64,000 nucleotides of DNA from Hymenobacter aerophilus DSM 13606 (lineage in GTDB: Bacteria; Bacteroidota; Bacteroidia; Cytophagales; Hymenobacteraceae). The translations under genes were made by a program, and so were the position numbers. Each line of letters opens with the position of its first letter. Position 1 is the stretch's first letter. The stretch is from the NCBI RefSeq assembly GCF_000382225.1, contig NZ_KB907809.1, positions 90,618-154,617 of the forward strand, given 5' to 3'. The notes under the pieces are model-generated. The model ran no database searches. It had not been told where the DNA came from and saw only the letters and a program-made list of their open reading frames with translations. This document shows positions 35,873 through 45,516 of the stretch, piece by piece.

Positions 35873-37819
35873 TTACTTGCCTTCGACTTCCTCGTAATCC
35901 ACGTCGGTTACGTTGTCGGCGTTGGCACCCTGCTGGCCGTTGCCGCCGGGCTGACCTTCGCCGCCGAAGGGGTTGCCACCTTCCGCGCCGGGCTGGCCGC
36001 CTTCGGGGCCGCCCTGGGCGTACATCTCCTGCGAGGCCGCCTGCCAGGCCGTGTTGATGGCGGCCATAGCGGTATCAATGGCGCCGAGGTCCTTGCTCTC
36101 GTGGGCCTTCTTGAGGTCGGCGAGGGCGTTTTCGACGGCCGTTTTGTTGCCGGCGCTCAGCTTGTCGCCGTACTCGGTCATCTGCTTCTCGGTCTGGAAA
36201 ATCATGGAGTCGGCTTGGTTGACCTTCTCGATTTTCTCGCGCTCGGCCTTATCGGCTTCGGCGTTCGACTGCGCTTCCTGACGCATCCGCTCGATGTCGG
36301 CGTCGGAGAGGCCCGACGAGGCTTCGATGCGGATTTTCTGCTCCTTACCGGTGCCCTTGTCCTTGGCCGTTACGTGCAGAATACCGTTGGCATCAATATC
36401 GAAGGTTACTTCAATCTGCGGAACGCCGCGGGGGGACGGTGGAATGGAATCGAGGTGGAACTTACCGATGGTGCGGTTCTGCGAAGCCAGCGGCCGCTCG
36501 CCCTGCAACACGTGGATTTCTACGCTCGGCTGGTTGTCAGAAGCCGTCGAGAACGTCTCCGATTTCTTGGTTGGAATGGTGGTGTTGCTTTCGATGAGCT
36601 TGGTCATCACGCCACCCATCGTCTCGATGCCGAGGCTGAGCGGGGTTACGTCGAGCAGGAGCACGTCCTTCACCTCACCGGTGAGCACGCCGCCCTGGAT
36701 GGCCGCGCCGATGGCTACCACTTCGTCGGGGTTCACGCCCTTGCTGGGCTTCTTGCCGAAGAACTTCTCCACCTCTTCCTGAATGCGGGGCATCCGGGTC
36801 GAGCCGCCTACCAGAATCACGTCGTTGATGTCCGAAGTGCTCAGGCCGGCGTCCTGCAGGGCCTTTTTCACGGGCTCCATGCTGCGCTTGAACAGCGAGT
36901 CGGCCAGCTGCTCGAACTTCGCGCGGCTCAGCTTCACTACCAGGTGCTTGGGGCCCGAGGCCGTAGCGGTGATGTAGGGCAGGTTGATTTCGGTTTCCGA
37001 CGACGAAGACAGCTCCACTTTGGCTTTCTCGGCAGCTTCCTTGAGGCGCTGCAGAGCCATAGCGTCCTTGCGCAGGTCGAGGCCTTCGTTTTCCGAGGCA
37101 AACTGGTCGGCCAGGAAGTTAATGATAACCTGGTCGAAGTCGTCGCCGCCGAGGTGAGTGTCGCCGTTGGTGCTCAGCACCTCAAACACACCGTTGTCGA
37201 GCTCCAGAATCGAGATATCGAACGTACCACCACCGAGGTCGTACACGGCCACTTTGTGGTTGGAGTGGTCTTTATCGAGGCCGTACGCCAGCGCGGCGGC
37301 GGTAGGCTCGTTGATGATGCGCTTCACATCGAGGCCGGCAATAGCACCGGCTTCCTTGGTGGCCTGGCGCTGGGCATCGTTGAAGTAGGCGGGCACCGTA
37401 ATAACGGCTTCGCTTACGGTCGTGCCCAGATATTCCTCAGCCGTCTGCTTCATCTTCTGAAGCACCATGGCCGAAATTTCCTGAGGCGTGTACTGCCGGT
37501 CGCCGATTTTCACGGTAGCCGTGTTGTTGGTGCCGCTGGTTACGTCGTAAGGCACATTCTTGGCCTCTTCGGAAACCTCCGAAAAGTTGCGGCCCATGAA
37601 GCGCTTAATGCTCTGAATTGTGTTGTTGGGGTTGGTGATGGCCTGGCGCTTAGCGGGGTCGCCCACCTTACGCTCGCCCTTACCGTTGTCGAGAAACGCG
37701 ACGATAGAGGGAGTCGTGCGGCGGCCTTCGCTGTTCGGAATTACCACCGGCTCGTTGCCTTCCATTACAGACACGCACGAGTTGGTGGTGCCGAGGTCAA
37801 TACCGATTATTTTGCCCAT
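35873..37819 (-). CDS. dnaK: molecular chaperone DnaK (Hsp70)
   Basis: A 648-residue Hsp70 chaperone. The ATPase domain begins [15 protein letters not shown] and contains [13 protein letters not shown]; the substrate-binding domain follows at about residue 385, and the C-terminal lid ends in a Gly/Gln-rich tail with the terminal EEVEGK. dnaJ and grpE are not adjacent. A weak -7 box (TACTTTCT on the minus strand, 37838-37845) and an upstream palindrome (37928-37942) may contribute to its regulation. Confidence 0.98.
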   Translation of the reverse strand: MGKIIGIDLGTTNSCVSVMEGNEPVVIPNSEGRRTTPSIVAFLDNGKGERKVGDPAKRQAITNPNNTIQSIKRFMGRNFSEVSEEAKNVPYDVTSGTNNTATVKIGDRQYTPQEISAMVLQKMKQTAEEYLGTTVSEAVITVPAYFNDAQRQATKEAGAIAGLDVKRIINEPTAAALAYGLDKDHSNHKVAVYDLGGGTFDISILELDNGVFEVLSTNGDTHLGGDDFDQVIINFLADQFASENEGLDLRKDAMALQRLKEAAEKAKVELSSSSETEINLPYITATASGPKHLVVKLSRAKFEQLADSLFKRSMEPVKKALQDAGLSTSDINDVILVGGSTRMPRIQEEVEKFFGKKPSKGVNPDEVVAIGAAIQGGVLTGEVKDVLLLDVTPLSLGIETMGGVMTKLIESNTTIPTKKSETFSTASDNQPSVEIHVLQGERPLASQNRTIGKFHLDSIPPSPRGVPQIEVTFDIDANGILHVTAKDKGTGKEQKIRIEASSGLSDADIERMRQEAQSNAEADKAEREKIEKVNQADSMIFQTEKQMTEYGDKLSAGNKTAVENALADLKKAHESKDLGAIDTAMAAINTAWQAASQEMYAQGGPEGGQPGAEGGNPFGGEGQPGGNGQQGANADNVTDVDYEEVEGK

Positions 37820-37927
37820 GATGTTAGGTGTATGAGTAGAAAGTAGATTGTCAGTTGAATAAGGGCCGAAACCCTCGTGCCCCGGTAATTACAAGAGACG
37901 TACCAGCCCCGGAAATGCGCGTTTCTA

Positions 37928-37942
37928 ATGACAGATTGTCAT
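37928..37942. promoter_or_regulatory. palindromic site upstream of dnaK
   Basis: ATGACAGATTGTCAT is a perfect inverted repeat around GAT, about 110 nt upstream of the dnaK start codon. It could be an operator or upstream activator site; no protein can be assigned. Confidence 0.35.
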
Positions 37943-38030
37943 TTTCGGGGCCGGTAAGGCCGGTTTTCCCGCCGCTCTGACTTTCTACGGGAAAATAGGG
38001 GGCAGGATTTCTGCCAGGCGGGCAGAAGAA

Positions 38031-38083
38031 AGTAGCGGGAGCAGTAGCGCGAAAATCTGTTTCGCGCTACTGCTCCCGCTACT
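38031..38083 (-). terminator. hairpin overlapping the end of the alpha/beta hydrolase gene
   Basis: Perfect 24-nt arms (38031-38054 and 38060-38083). The right arm includes the stop codon of the minus-strand hydrolase gene. Confidence 0.75.
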
Positions 38084-39025
38084 GCTGTTCGCTCAGAAAC
38101 CCTGCCACCGTACGCTGCCACAGCGCCTCGTGCTGCCGCCAGTACGGCTCGTGGCCGGAGCCGGGGAAATCCTGCCGCTGCTTGGGGCCGGCCAGGCGGG
38201 CGAAGATGGCGTCGGTTTCGGCGCGGGTGACGCGCGGGTCGACGCTGCCCCACATAAGCAGGGTGGGCGTGGGCGTGCGGGCGGCGTAAGCGGTGGCGTC
38301 GAGGGCGAAGGCGTTGAAGCCGTTGGCCGCCCCGCCCCAGAACACCAGCAGGTTGGCCATCGGAAAGGCCGGCACGCCCATCGAGCGGAAGCGGCTTTGG
38401 GCAGTGGCCAGCATCGAGCCGTAAGGGCATTCGAGCAGGTTGGCGGTGGGCCGTACGCCCAACTCGGCCTCGGCCCGCAGGGTGGCTACCGCGCCCATCG
38501 AGTTGGCGTAGATGAATACCGGGCCCGGGCGCCGCTGCAGCCAGCGCAATACGGCCGCTACATCGGCGGCTTCGCGGTAGCCCACGGTGCAGCGGTAGCC
38601 CTGCGAGTTGCCGCTGCCCGCAAAATCGGTGAGCAAAACGTTATAACCGAGGCCTCGGAAGTAGGCGGCCTCGGGCAGCAGCTGGCTTTTGGAGCTGGTG
38701 TAGCCATGAAACAACGCCACCGTGCCGCGCGCCCGGGGCACCGCGCCGTACCAGCTTCCCAGCCGCCCGTTGGGCCCAGCCAATTGCACGGTAACGTACG
38801 GAAACGCGGGCCGGGCGTGGTTACGCGGCTTGGGCGTGCGTACGCCGGTGGCCAGCAGCCACAGCTTGCGGGGCGGCGTCAGCTGTCGGGGCTGCCGGTT
38901 TTCCGGCCGTCATCCGCAACAAAATGGGTAAAGCGCCAGGCATGAAAAAAGGCCACCGCATTCAGCAGCACCCCGCCCAGCACGAGTGCCCACAACGCCC
39001 GCCGCCCGAGTAGCCGCCGGGGCAT
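38079..39025 (-). pseudogene. alpha/beta hydrolase interrupted by a frameshift
   Basis: The gene starts with an ATG at 39025 that overlaps the stop of the preceding gene as TGATG. The first 48 codons (39025-38879) encode a membrane anchor (LWALVLGGVLLNAVAFFHAW, then RFTHF) and then hit TGA. A second frame, open from 38909 to 38079, carries the rest: LTPPRKLWLLATGVRTPKPRN, the oxyanion region ALFHGYTSSKS, nucleophile elbow YANSMGA and the C-terminal GSGHEPYW. Both parts fit one membrane-anchored serine hydrolase. The shift falls in 38882-38909, which includes AAAA and CCCC runs; one missing base would restore it. A GTG at 38789 could start a shortened protein. It could be a real mutation, a sequencing error or a recoding site. 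Confidence 0.75.
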
Positions 39026-39978
39026 CAGCCGCGCCGCTTGGGCCCGCCGCTCGTCGGACCGGGCTTGCTGCCGGGCTTGCCACCGGGCTTACCGCTGGTC
39101 GGCTTCGGGCCGAAGGTTTTGCCGCCGGCCGGTTTGCTGCCAGTTGGCTTACCGCTGGCGGGCTTGTTCGGGATGAATTTGCCAGGCGCCTCGGCCCGGC
39201 TGCCGGCTGGTTTGGGGCTGGCCGATTTAGCTCCGCCCGCGGGCCGGCCGGGCTTGCCGCCGGGCGCTTTGGCACCCGCAGGCCTAGTGCCGGGGGCCGT
39301 GAAGCCGCCGCGGTTGCTACCGCTCTTCTTGCCGCCGGGCGGGATACCACCGGGCCAGTATTCGGAGGTTTTGGGCGTTTTGAAGGTGCCGGCCGCGGCC
39401 GTCTGAGCGGCCATGTCCTCGGTGAGCAGGCGCACTTCGGTGTTCGTCAGCTCGCGCCACTGGCCGGGCTGCAGCTCGCCCAGGTCCATATCGGCAATGG
39501 CGGCGCGCACGAGGCGGAGGGTGGGGTAGCCCACGGCGGCCGTCATCTTGCGCACCTGCCGGTTCATGCCCTGCGAAATGCGGATTTGCAGCCAGCTGGT
39601 CGGGATATTGGCCCGGAAACGGACCGGCTTGCTCCGCTCCCATAGCTCGGGCGCATTGGGCAACATCTCCACTTCGGCGGCCGAGGTGTAGCCGGTTTTC
39701 AGGTCCACGCCGCGGCGCAGGTTTTCCAGCGCCGCGGGCGTCGGCTCGCCTTCTACCTGCACCCAATAGGTTTTGGGCACCTTGAAGCGCGGCTCCGACA
39801 GCCGATGTTGCAACTGCTTGTCGTCGGTGAGCAATACCAGCCCCTCCGAGTCGTAATCGAGCCGCCCGACGGGGTAGATGCCGGGTACCTGCACGAAATC
39901 CTTGAGCGTCTGCCGGCCGGTTTCGTCGGTAAACTGGGTGAGGACTTCGTAGGGCTTGTTGAGCAGGATGTAGCGCAT
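39025..39978 (-). CDS. rRNA pseudouridine synthase, RsuA/RluE family, with low-complexity tail
   Basis: A 317-residue protein. Residues about 1-195 form the pseudouridine synthase domain with catalytic Asp41 in GRLDYDSEGLVLLTDD and the RISQGMNRQVRKM motif; there is no N-terminal S4 domain, as in RluE. From about residue 205 to the end is a repetitive tail of Lys, Pro, Gly, Ser and Ala (KPxG/GKP units) that probably binds RNA. The stop codon overlaps the start of the hydrolase gene as TGATG, suggesting translational coupling. Confidence 0.9.
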   Translation of the reverse strand: MRYILLNKPYEVLTQFTDETGRQTLKDFVQVPGIYPVGRLDYDSEGLVLLTDDKQLQHRLSEPRFKVPKTYWVQVEGEPTPAALENLRRGVDLKTGYTSAAEVEMLPNAPELWERSKPVRFRANIPTSWLQIRISQGMNRQVRKMTAAVGYPTLRLVRAAIADMDLGELQPGQWRELTNTEVRLLTEDMAAQTAAAGTFKTPKTSEYWPGGIPPGGKKSGSNRGGFTAPGTRPAGAKAPGGKPGRPAGGAKSASPKPAGSRAEAPGKFIPNKPASGKPTGSKPAGGKTFGPKPTSGKPGGKPGSKPGPTSGGPKRRG

Positions 39979-40004
39979 GGGGGCGGTGAATAAGTGAGGC
40001 CGCC

Positions 40005-40093
40005 TGTCATCCTGAGCGCAGCGAAGGACCTATACAGAGGCTATTACTTGATGTTACCTTCTGTATAGGTCCTTCGCTGCGCTCAGGATGACA
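40005..40093. repeat. long palindrome, GAGCGCAGCGAAGG family
   Basis: Perfect 34-nt arms (40005-40038 and 40060-40093) with a 21-nt loop, between two minus-strand genes and 27 nt upstream of the pseudouridine synthase start. Confidence 0.9.
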
Positions 40094-40116
40094 AATGCGG
40101 GCCGGCAAAGGTACGG

Positions 40117-40512
40117 TTACTGGGCCAGCCGGCGCTTGCGGACGCTTTCGGCAATCAGCAGGCGCACCTCGCCGTTGGGGCGCACCACGTACTCGCCACT
40201 GTCGCGGATGAGGATGTCATCGGGTGTCTGGTCGCGGTAGTCGTGGTGCACCAGGATGCCGATGCGGGCCGTGTCGGCGGGTGAGGGCGCGGGCGGGGCA
40301 GGTTGGCCGTTGATTTGGGCCATCTGGGCCAGGTACAGCAGCGAGTCGCGCTTGGTGTAGGGCTCCAGCCGGAACTTGCCGGGGGCGTAGTTGCGGGCCG
40401 TGGAAACCCGGTTGCGCAGGAAATCCTGCACGGCCAGCTCGGCTTGTTTTTCGGGCGATTTTTTGCAGCCGGTAAATAGCAGAACGGTAGCGAGGAGGGG
40501 TAGGTATTTCAT
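40117..40512 (-). CDS. hypothetical lipoprotein
   Basis: A 131-residue predicted lipoprotein with signal MKYLPLLATVLLFTGC (Cys16 lipidated) and a KKSPEKQAE start of the mature part. The rest is hydrophilic, with a proline-rich loop (APPAPSPADTAR) and a probable alpha/beta C-terminal portion. I recognise no family. It is flanked on both sides by long palindromic repeats, so it is probably transcribed alone. Confidence 0.7.
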   Translation of the reverse strand: MKYLPLLATVLLFTGCKKSPEKQAELAVQDFLRNRVSTARNYAPGKFRLEPYTKRDSLLYLAQMAQINGQPAPPAPSPADTARIGILVHHDYRDQTPDDILIRDSGEYVVRPNGEVRLLIAESVRKRRLAQ

Positions 40513-40533
40513 TAGGAGGATGTTTATAGGAGT

Positions 40534-40636
40534 GGAACGTCATTCAGAGCGTAGCGAAGAATCTCGCGTGCTGACGTTGAGTTACCGTTACAACGTCAGC
40601 ACGTGAGATTCTTCGCTATGCTCTGAATGACGTTCC
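40534..40636. repeat. long palindrome, GAGCGTAGCGAAGAATC family
   Basis: 45-nt arms (40534-40578 and 40592-40636) with a few mismatches and a 13-nt loop. The core differs from the GGACC type by ending GAAGAATCTCGCG. Confidence 0.88.
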
Positions 40637-40667
40637 TTTTACTGGCAACTGGCAACTGACAACCAAC

Positions 40668-42740
40668 TCACACGCCGCCGGAGTATTTGCGGGTAGCCCA
40701 TTCGGCCGTAACCAGGGCCAGCAGCAGGAAGAACAGCCATTTAAGATTAATAAGGTCCTGGAGGTCTTCCTGCTCGTAGATGACGGGCTTGTAACCGGCC
40801 TTCTCGATGTCCTGGGCCAGCTGGTCGATTTGGGCGGGGAAGTACAGGCGCTGGCCGCTCCGGCGGGCCAGCTGGGCGAGCAGGTTGTGGTCGGCGCGGC
40901 TTTGCAGGGCTTCGAGCTGCTGCTCCTGCACCAGCACTTCGCCGGCATCCTGCTGGGCCTGGCCGCCGAGCGTGGCGCGGGCCTGGTAGTGGTAGAGGCC
41001 GGCCGGCAGCTCGCCCAAATGCACGGGCGCGCCGTCGGGCGTGGGGGCGAAGCTGAAGGTGCGGACTTTCTGCCGCTCGTCGGTGAGCGTGAGCGTCACG
41101 GGCTCACCATACGTGCGCTCGAAGATGGCGTTGTAGGTTTCCACCCCGAAGGTTACGTCGTCGGATGTATTGAACGCATCCTGGGTCGGGTACACGTCGA
41201 GGCGCTTGCGGTTGGCGTTCTGGGTGAGCAGCTGCAGCGTCCGTAGCACCAGCCGGTCGTAAGCTTCGGGCTTGTCGTCGTGCTCCACGGCTTCCTGCAG
41301 GCGCCACTGCCAGCTGCCCTCGGTGAGCAGCGTGGCCTGGCGCCGGGCGGGCGTACCCCCGAACACCAGCAGCGGCTTCCGGGTGGCCACCCGGCCCACC
41401 CGCTGCCACAGCGCGGCCTCGGCCCCGCCGCTGAGCCGGGCCTCACCGAAGGGCACCGGCGCGGGCGGGTAGTCGGCAAAGCGCTTCAGCGCGTCCTCTT
41501 CAAAAGAAAACCGGTTGAAGGCCGGGTTGGGTACGGGCGTCACATCGTCGGTTTGGGCGCCGCGGGGCTGCACCGTCAGGCCGGTGCCCAGGCGGTTGTA
41601 GGCCCCAAAGTTCGACTGCGCCCCGAGCACGTACAGGGCCGGGGCGCGGCGGGCGGCCACCTGGGCCAGCACCTCCTGGCCCACGCCCGAGCGGGCCGGC
41701 AGCTGATGCAGAATGGCCACGTCGAAATCCTGGTTTTTGAGCGGACTGATGCCGGGCAGGTAGGTAATCAGGTCGAAGTTGTCGTTTTGCTGGATGGCGG
41801 CGCGCAGGGCCTTAAGGTCGGGGTGGGGGGCGGCGCCGGCCAGCAGCACCCGCAGCTTGCCCTTCACCACGTCGAGGTAGGCAAATTTCTGGTTGTTGAG
41901 CAGGGTGAACTCGCCCTGCAGCGGCACGGCCCGCACCTCGTAGCGGCGCTTGCCCGTGCCGGTGGCCGTCAGCAGAAAGCGGGTTTTGGTGCGCCGCTGC
42001 CCGGCCGGCAGGGCCACCTGCCTGGTTTGCAGCACCCGGCCGTTTTCCAGCAGCTGCACAGTGGCCGTGGTGCCGGCGCCGTAGCCGTCGTAGGCCAACT
42101 CGGCTTCAATAGGAAACTGGTTGCCGCTGAAAGCCACCCGGTTGTAGCTGAGCGCGGGCACGCTCACATCCTTCTTCGGAATGGTGTCGCCCACGCCCAC
42201 GGTGTAGAGCGGAAAGCGGTAATCAGCGAATTCGGGCGCCTGGCCCTGATTCACGAGGCCATCGGAAAGCAGCACCACGCCCGCCAGGTTGCGGCCCTGC
42301 AAGGTTTCGCCGATGCCGGCCAGCAGCCCGTCGAGGTCGGTGGCCGGGGCCTTAAACTGCACTGAATCGGGCCCGATGGCGCGGGTGGCCGAGAGCGTGC
42401 GGGTTTCCACGGTGAAGCCCTTCTGGCGCAACGTTTCGGCCAGCCGCGTGAGGCCCGCCGTGGCCTGGCGCAGCACGGCCGGCGGCGTAAACAGCGCCAC
42501 CGACTGGGAGTTGTCGAGGGCCAGCACCACGGTGGGCTGCTCGGTGGTCGTGGTGGTTGATTTCAGGAAGGGCGAGAGCAGCAGAAAGCACAGGAAGCTC
42601 ACGACCACAAAGCGCACAGCCGCCAGTGCATAGTTGACGGCCCGGCTCCAGGGCGCTTTGGCCGAGTAGAGCAGCGCCGCGTAGCCCGCGCCCACCAGCA
42701 GGCACAATCCAATCAACCAAGGAGAAGCAGATAACAGCAA
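40668..42740 (-). CDS. VWA-like membrane protein
   Basis: A 690-residue inner-membrane protein. Two N-terminal membrane segments (about 7-25 and 37-58) are followed by a von Willebrand A-like domain whose MIDAS-type motif is D76-N-S-Q-S, with a downstream VVLLSDGLVNQG. A long beta-rich periplasmic region follows, and a C-terminal membrane segment (about 668-684). The same architecture is seen in Bacteroidota proteins near Bat/MoxR clusters, but no MoxR or Bat gene is adjacent here. The role is unknown; protein assembly in the envelope is plausible. Confidence 0.82.
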   Translation of the reverse strand: MLLSASPWLIGLCLLVGAGYAALLYSAKAPWSRAVNYALAAVRFVVVSFLCFLLLSPFLKSTTTTTEQPTVVLALDNSQSVALFTPPAVLRQATAGLTRLAETLRQKGFTVETRTLSATRAIGPDSVQFKAPATDLDGLLAGIGETLQGRNLAGVVLLSDGLVNQGQAPEFADYRFPLYTVGVGDTIPKKDVSVPALSYNRVAFSGNQFPIEAELAYDGYGAGTTATVQLLENGRVLQTRQVALPAGQRRTKTRFLLTATGTGKRRYEVRAVPLQGEFTLLNNQKFAYLDVVKGKLRVLLAGAAPHPDLKALRAAIQQNDNFDLITYLPGISPLKNQDFDVAILHQLPARSGVGQEVLAQVAARRAPALYVLGAQSNFGAYNRLGTGLTVQPRGAQTDDVTPVPNPAFNRFSFEEDALKRFADYPPAPVPFGEARLSGGAEAALWQRVGRVATRKPLLVFGGTPARRQATLLTEGSWQWRLQEAVEHDDKPEAYDRLVLRTLQLLTQNANRKRLDVYPTQDAFNTSDDVTFGVETYNAIFERTYGEPVTLTLTDERQKVRTFSFAPTPDGAPVHLGELPAGLYHYQARATLGGQAQQDAGEVLVQEQQLEALQSRADHNLLAQLARRSGQRLYFPAQIDQLAQDIEKAGYKPVIYEQEDLQDLINLKWLFFLLLALVTAEWATRKYSGGV

Positions 42741-42840
42741 GAGCCGACGTAATCAGTGGAAAGCCAATAACCCCCGGTACGGGTGCAGAGTTGCGCGAAG
42801 GTACGATTGAGCTATTAGTGAGTGGCAGTTGGTAATGAAA

Positions 42841-42933
42841 CGTCATTCAGAGCGCAGCGAAGAATCTCGCCTGTAGTTGTTGCAACAGTATTGCAGCGTT
42901 AGCGCGCGAGAGTCTTCGCTGCGCTCTGATGAC
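42841..42933. repeat. imperfect palindrome, GAGCGCAGCGAAGAATC family
   Basis: Outer arms of about 30 nt with several mismatches; the left arm ends GAATCTCGC and the right begins GCGAGAGTC. It is a degenerate copy, 9 nt from the acetate kinase stop codon. Confidence 0.75.
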
Positions 42934-42942
42934 CTTTCTCCA

Positions 42943-44145
42943 CTAACCACTAACCAACGCCGCGCACTGGCGGGCAATTTCCAGCTCCTCGTTGGTGGGG
43001 ATGACCAGCACCGGCACGCGGGCGCCGGGGGCCGAGAGGTTGCGCAGGCCGGGGGTGCGGCGCTGGTTCTGCTCCTCATCGAGTTGGATGCCCAGAAAAT
43101 CCAGGTGCTGGCAGGCGAGGCTTCGGACGCGGGCGTCGTTTTCGCCCACGCCGCCGGTGAACACCACGGCTTCAGCGCCGTTGAGGGCAGCCAGGAAGGC
43201 ACCGAGGTACTTTTTGATGCGGTAGGCGTAGAGGTCGTAGGCCAGGCGGGCGCGCTCGACACCGGCTTCGAGTTGGCGCGTGATGTCGCGCATATCGGTG
43301 TGGCCGGTGAGGCCCAGCATCCCACTTTCACGGTTGAGCAACGTTTTCACTTCTTCCAACGAGTAGCCCAGCTGCTCGACGAGGTAGAAGATGATGGCCT
43401 GGTCGGTGTCGCCGGCGCGGGTGCCCATCACCAGCCCGTTCATCGGCCCGAAACCCATGCTGGTATCCACCGAGCGGCCGGCTACGGTGGCCGTCATGCT
43501 GCAGCCGTTGCCCAGATGCACGGTTATCACGCGGGCCTCGGGCTGCTGCAGATAGCGGCGGGCCTCGTCGCACACAAACTTGTGGCTGGTGCCGTGGAAG
43601 CCGTAGGCCCGCAGGCCGTGCTCGGTGTAGAGCCGTTCGGGCAGGGCGAAGCGGTAGGCCTGGGGCGGCAGAGTGCTGTGGAAGGCCGTGTCGAACACCG
43701 CCACCTGGCGGGCCTGCGGGAACAGCTGTTCGGCCACCTCCATGCCCAGCAAATTGGCCGGGTTGTGCAGCGGAGCCAGTGCAAACAGCTCCCGGATTTT
43801 GGCCTTCACGGCCGTCGTAACCAGTGTGGGGGCCATAAACTGCTCGCCCCCATGCACCGCCCGGTGCCCCACCACGGCCACCTCCTCGGGACTTTGGATG
43901 ACGCCCAGTTCCGGGTCCGTCAGCAGCGCCAGGGCCAGCTGCAAGCCGGCGCGGTGGTCGGGGATGGGCTCGGTGCGGGTCAGGGTACGTTCCTGGCCGT
44001 CGGGGCCGATGGCGGTATGGGTAAGCTGGCCCTCGGCCTGGCCAATCCGCTCGATGAGGCCCCGGCACCGCGGCTGCTCCTGGGGCCAGGCAAACAGCTG
44101 GTACTTAAGCGAACTGCTACCCGAATTGATAACGAAGATGTACAT
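42943..44145 (-). CDS. ackA: acetate kinase
   Basis: A 400-residue enzyme converting acetate and ATP to acetyl phosphate (and the reverse). Family motifs are clear: MYIFVINSGSSSLKYQLF at the start, FHGTSHK, MGTRAGDTD, and FTGGVGENDARVR near the end. The length matches the usual 400. The partner phosphotransacetylase gene pta is not in the window, which leaves it unpaired here. A heptad repeat array lies just upstream of the start. Confidence 0.97.
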   Translation of the reverse strand: MYIFVINSGSSSLKYQLFAWPQEQPRCRGLIERIGQAEGQLTHTAIGPDGQERTLTRTEPIPDHRAGLQLALALLTDPELGVIQSPEEVAVVGHRAVHGGEQFMAPTLVTTAVKAKIRELFALAPLHNPANLLGMEVAEQLFPQARQVAVFDTAFHSTLPPQAYRFALPERLYTEHGLRAYGFHGTSHKFVCDEARRYLQQPEARVITVHLGNGCSMTATVAGRSVDTSMGFGPMNGLVMGTRAGDTDQAIIFYLVEQLGYSLEEVKTLLNRESGMLGLTGHTDMRDITRQLEAGVERARLAYDLYAYRIKKYLGAFLAALNGAEAVVFTGGVGENDARVRSLACQHLDFLGIQLDEEQNQRRTPGLRNLSAPGARVPVLVIPTNEELEIARQCAALVSG

Positions 44146-44151
44146 TATTTG

Positions 44152-44186
44152 AGCTGTTAGCCTTCAGCTGATAGCCGTTAGCTTTC
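44152..44186. repeat. AGCTnnn heptad array
   Basis: Five 7-bp units (AGCTGTT, AGCCTTC, AGCTGAT, AGCCGTT, AGCTTTC) begin seven bases upstream of the acetate kinase start codon, on the side where its leader would lie. Confidence 0.7.
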
Positions 44187-44356
44187 TGGGTGGTGAGTGA
44201 GGTATAAGCCTTGCGTGGCGCACGTGACGTGAGGCGCACGCAAGGCGCAAAGTAAGCCAATAGCGCCCGTCTGCAACCCGGCTGCTGCTGCAACTACTGC
44301 CCGGCCGCCGCGTACCCCGTAGCCTACCCCGGCCCCGCACCGGCCGCCGTCCGCAC

Positions 44357-44836
44357 ATGAAACGCCTGCTGCTCCTGCTCCCCCTGCTACTTTCCGCCAC
44401 CATGAACTCTGCCCAACTCCGACTCCCCACCGAACCCGTCCTCACGGCCGAGGCAGCCCTGGCCATGGTGCAGGCCGCCCGCGCCGAAGCCCAGAAGGCC
44501 GGCCACGCCGTCTCCATCACGGTAGTCGACCGCTCGGGCCAGACGCTGGCCGTGCTCCGCGACCACCAGGCCGGCGTGCACACGCTCCGGGCCAGCTACA
44601 AAAAAGCCTACACCGCCGCCTCCCAAAAGCGCGAAACGGCCGTTATTGCCCGCGGCATTAAAGAAGGCAGCATCCCCGAAGACATCCGCTACCTCGACGA
44701 AAACGTGCTGATGATGGATGGCGGCGTCCCCATCGTCGTGAGCGGCATAGTCGTGGGCGGCATCGGCGTCGGCGGGGCCCACGGCAATGAGGACGCCCGG
44801 ATTGCCAAGGCGGGGTTGAAGGTGCTGGCGGATTAA
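44357..44836 (+). CDS. exported GlcG/HbpS-family protein
   Basis: A 159-residue protein of the HbpS-like/GlcG (DUF336) family with a signal peptide (about 1-19). The typical core is seen as [33 protein letters not shown] and [20 protein letters not shown]. Related exported proteins bind haem or small cofactors; cytosolic GlcG lacks the signal. The function here is not settled. It is a single gene. Confidence 0.85.
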   Translation: MKRLLLLLPLLLSATMNSAQLRLPTEPVLTAEAALAMVQAARAEAQKAGHAVSITVVDRSGQTLAVLRDHQAGVHTLRASYKKAYTAASQKRETAVIARGIKEGSIPEDIRYLDENVLMMDGGVPIVVSGIVVGGIGVGGAHGNEDARIAKAGLKVLAD

Positions 44837-45017
44837 AGAGAATTTGGGGGTAGCGCTGAATCTGACTGCTCCATGAAACTGTATCTTCGGTAAGTATAGT
44901 GAGGGTAGTTGCTTTTTGAAAACCTGTTACGTGCTTGGCGCCGCTTCCTGAGGCTTATAGCTATACTTGGTTTCGCGAAGCCTGAAATTAAGAGGAATTT
45001 AAAAGTAACTGTATAGA

Positions 45018-45419
45018 ATGCATGATAAGTTAAAAATCGCCGTTGAGAGGCAAAACGAGCAAGAACTCGTAGAATGCCTTGCCTTTGGAAGTATAAACGA
45101 GGTCGATGCGTGTTGCTATAACTCAATCGAAAAGGCATTATTGGGTACCTGGCATAGCCAACACGAAGACCTACTCAGCACAATTATTATGAAAAGATTG
45201 GCTGACGACCGGTTTGTAGAACCAATCCTGAATATTGCCTTGCATAGACAGCCGTTCAGGTGGTATGATGACGAGTTAGAGCCAACCTTAAGAAAATGTG
45301 TTCACGCTTTAATGACTATTGATTCTGATAAGTCTCACCAGGCATTAAAGCAACTAGAAAGTCTAGGCAATGATAATGTGAAGCTTACACTTGAGTTGTA
45401 TAATCAAAATCGTACGTAA
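45018..45419 (+). CDS. low-GC orphan helical protein
   Basis: A 133-residue soluble protein predicted to be all-helical (MHDKLKIAVERQNEQELVECL...). Base composition is clearly more AT-rich than every neighbour, and it sits alone between HbpS-like and DEAD helicase genes. It has no signal peptide and I recognise no domain. The size, helical make-up and isolated AT-rich context recall immunity proteins and HEAT-like adaptor proteins, but no toxin gene is present. It looks recently acquired. Confidence 0.65.
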   Translation: MHDKLKIAVERQNEQELVECLAFGSINEVDACCYNSIEKALLGTWHSQHEDLLSTIIMKRLADDRFVEPILNIALHRQPFRWYDDELEPTLRKCVHALMTIDSDKSHQALKQLESLGNDNVKLTLELYNQNRT

Positions 45420-45460
45420 TAGGAAGGTTATCTCAGACCCCCGATTACTACCCCAAAACC

Positions 45461-45498
45461 AAAGCCGCCGCTGCTTCTCCCGAAGCAACGGCGGCTTT
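45461..45498. terminator. bidirectional hairpin between convergent genes
   Basis: 17-nt arms with one mismatch and a 4-nt loop, with T-rich sequence on each outgoing side. It serves the low-GC gene and the DEAD helicase gene. Confidence 0.82.
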
Positions 45499-45516
45499 TG
45501 CTGTTCTCACTCAACC

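Noticed and set aside
35387..37846. 819-residue open frame opposite dnaK
   Set aside because: A mirror frame of dnaK with no recognisable protein features.
38879..39025. 48-residue frame beginning MPRRLLGRR as a separate small membrane gene
   Set aside because: Its sequence continues naturally into the hydrolase frame downstream and it shares the coupled start, so it is the N-terminus of that gene.
44209..44245. Imperfect inverted repeat upstream of the HbpS-like gene as a riboswitch
   Set aside because: Only a short imperfect stem; no known aptamer pattern is visible.
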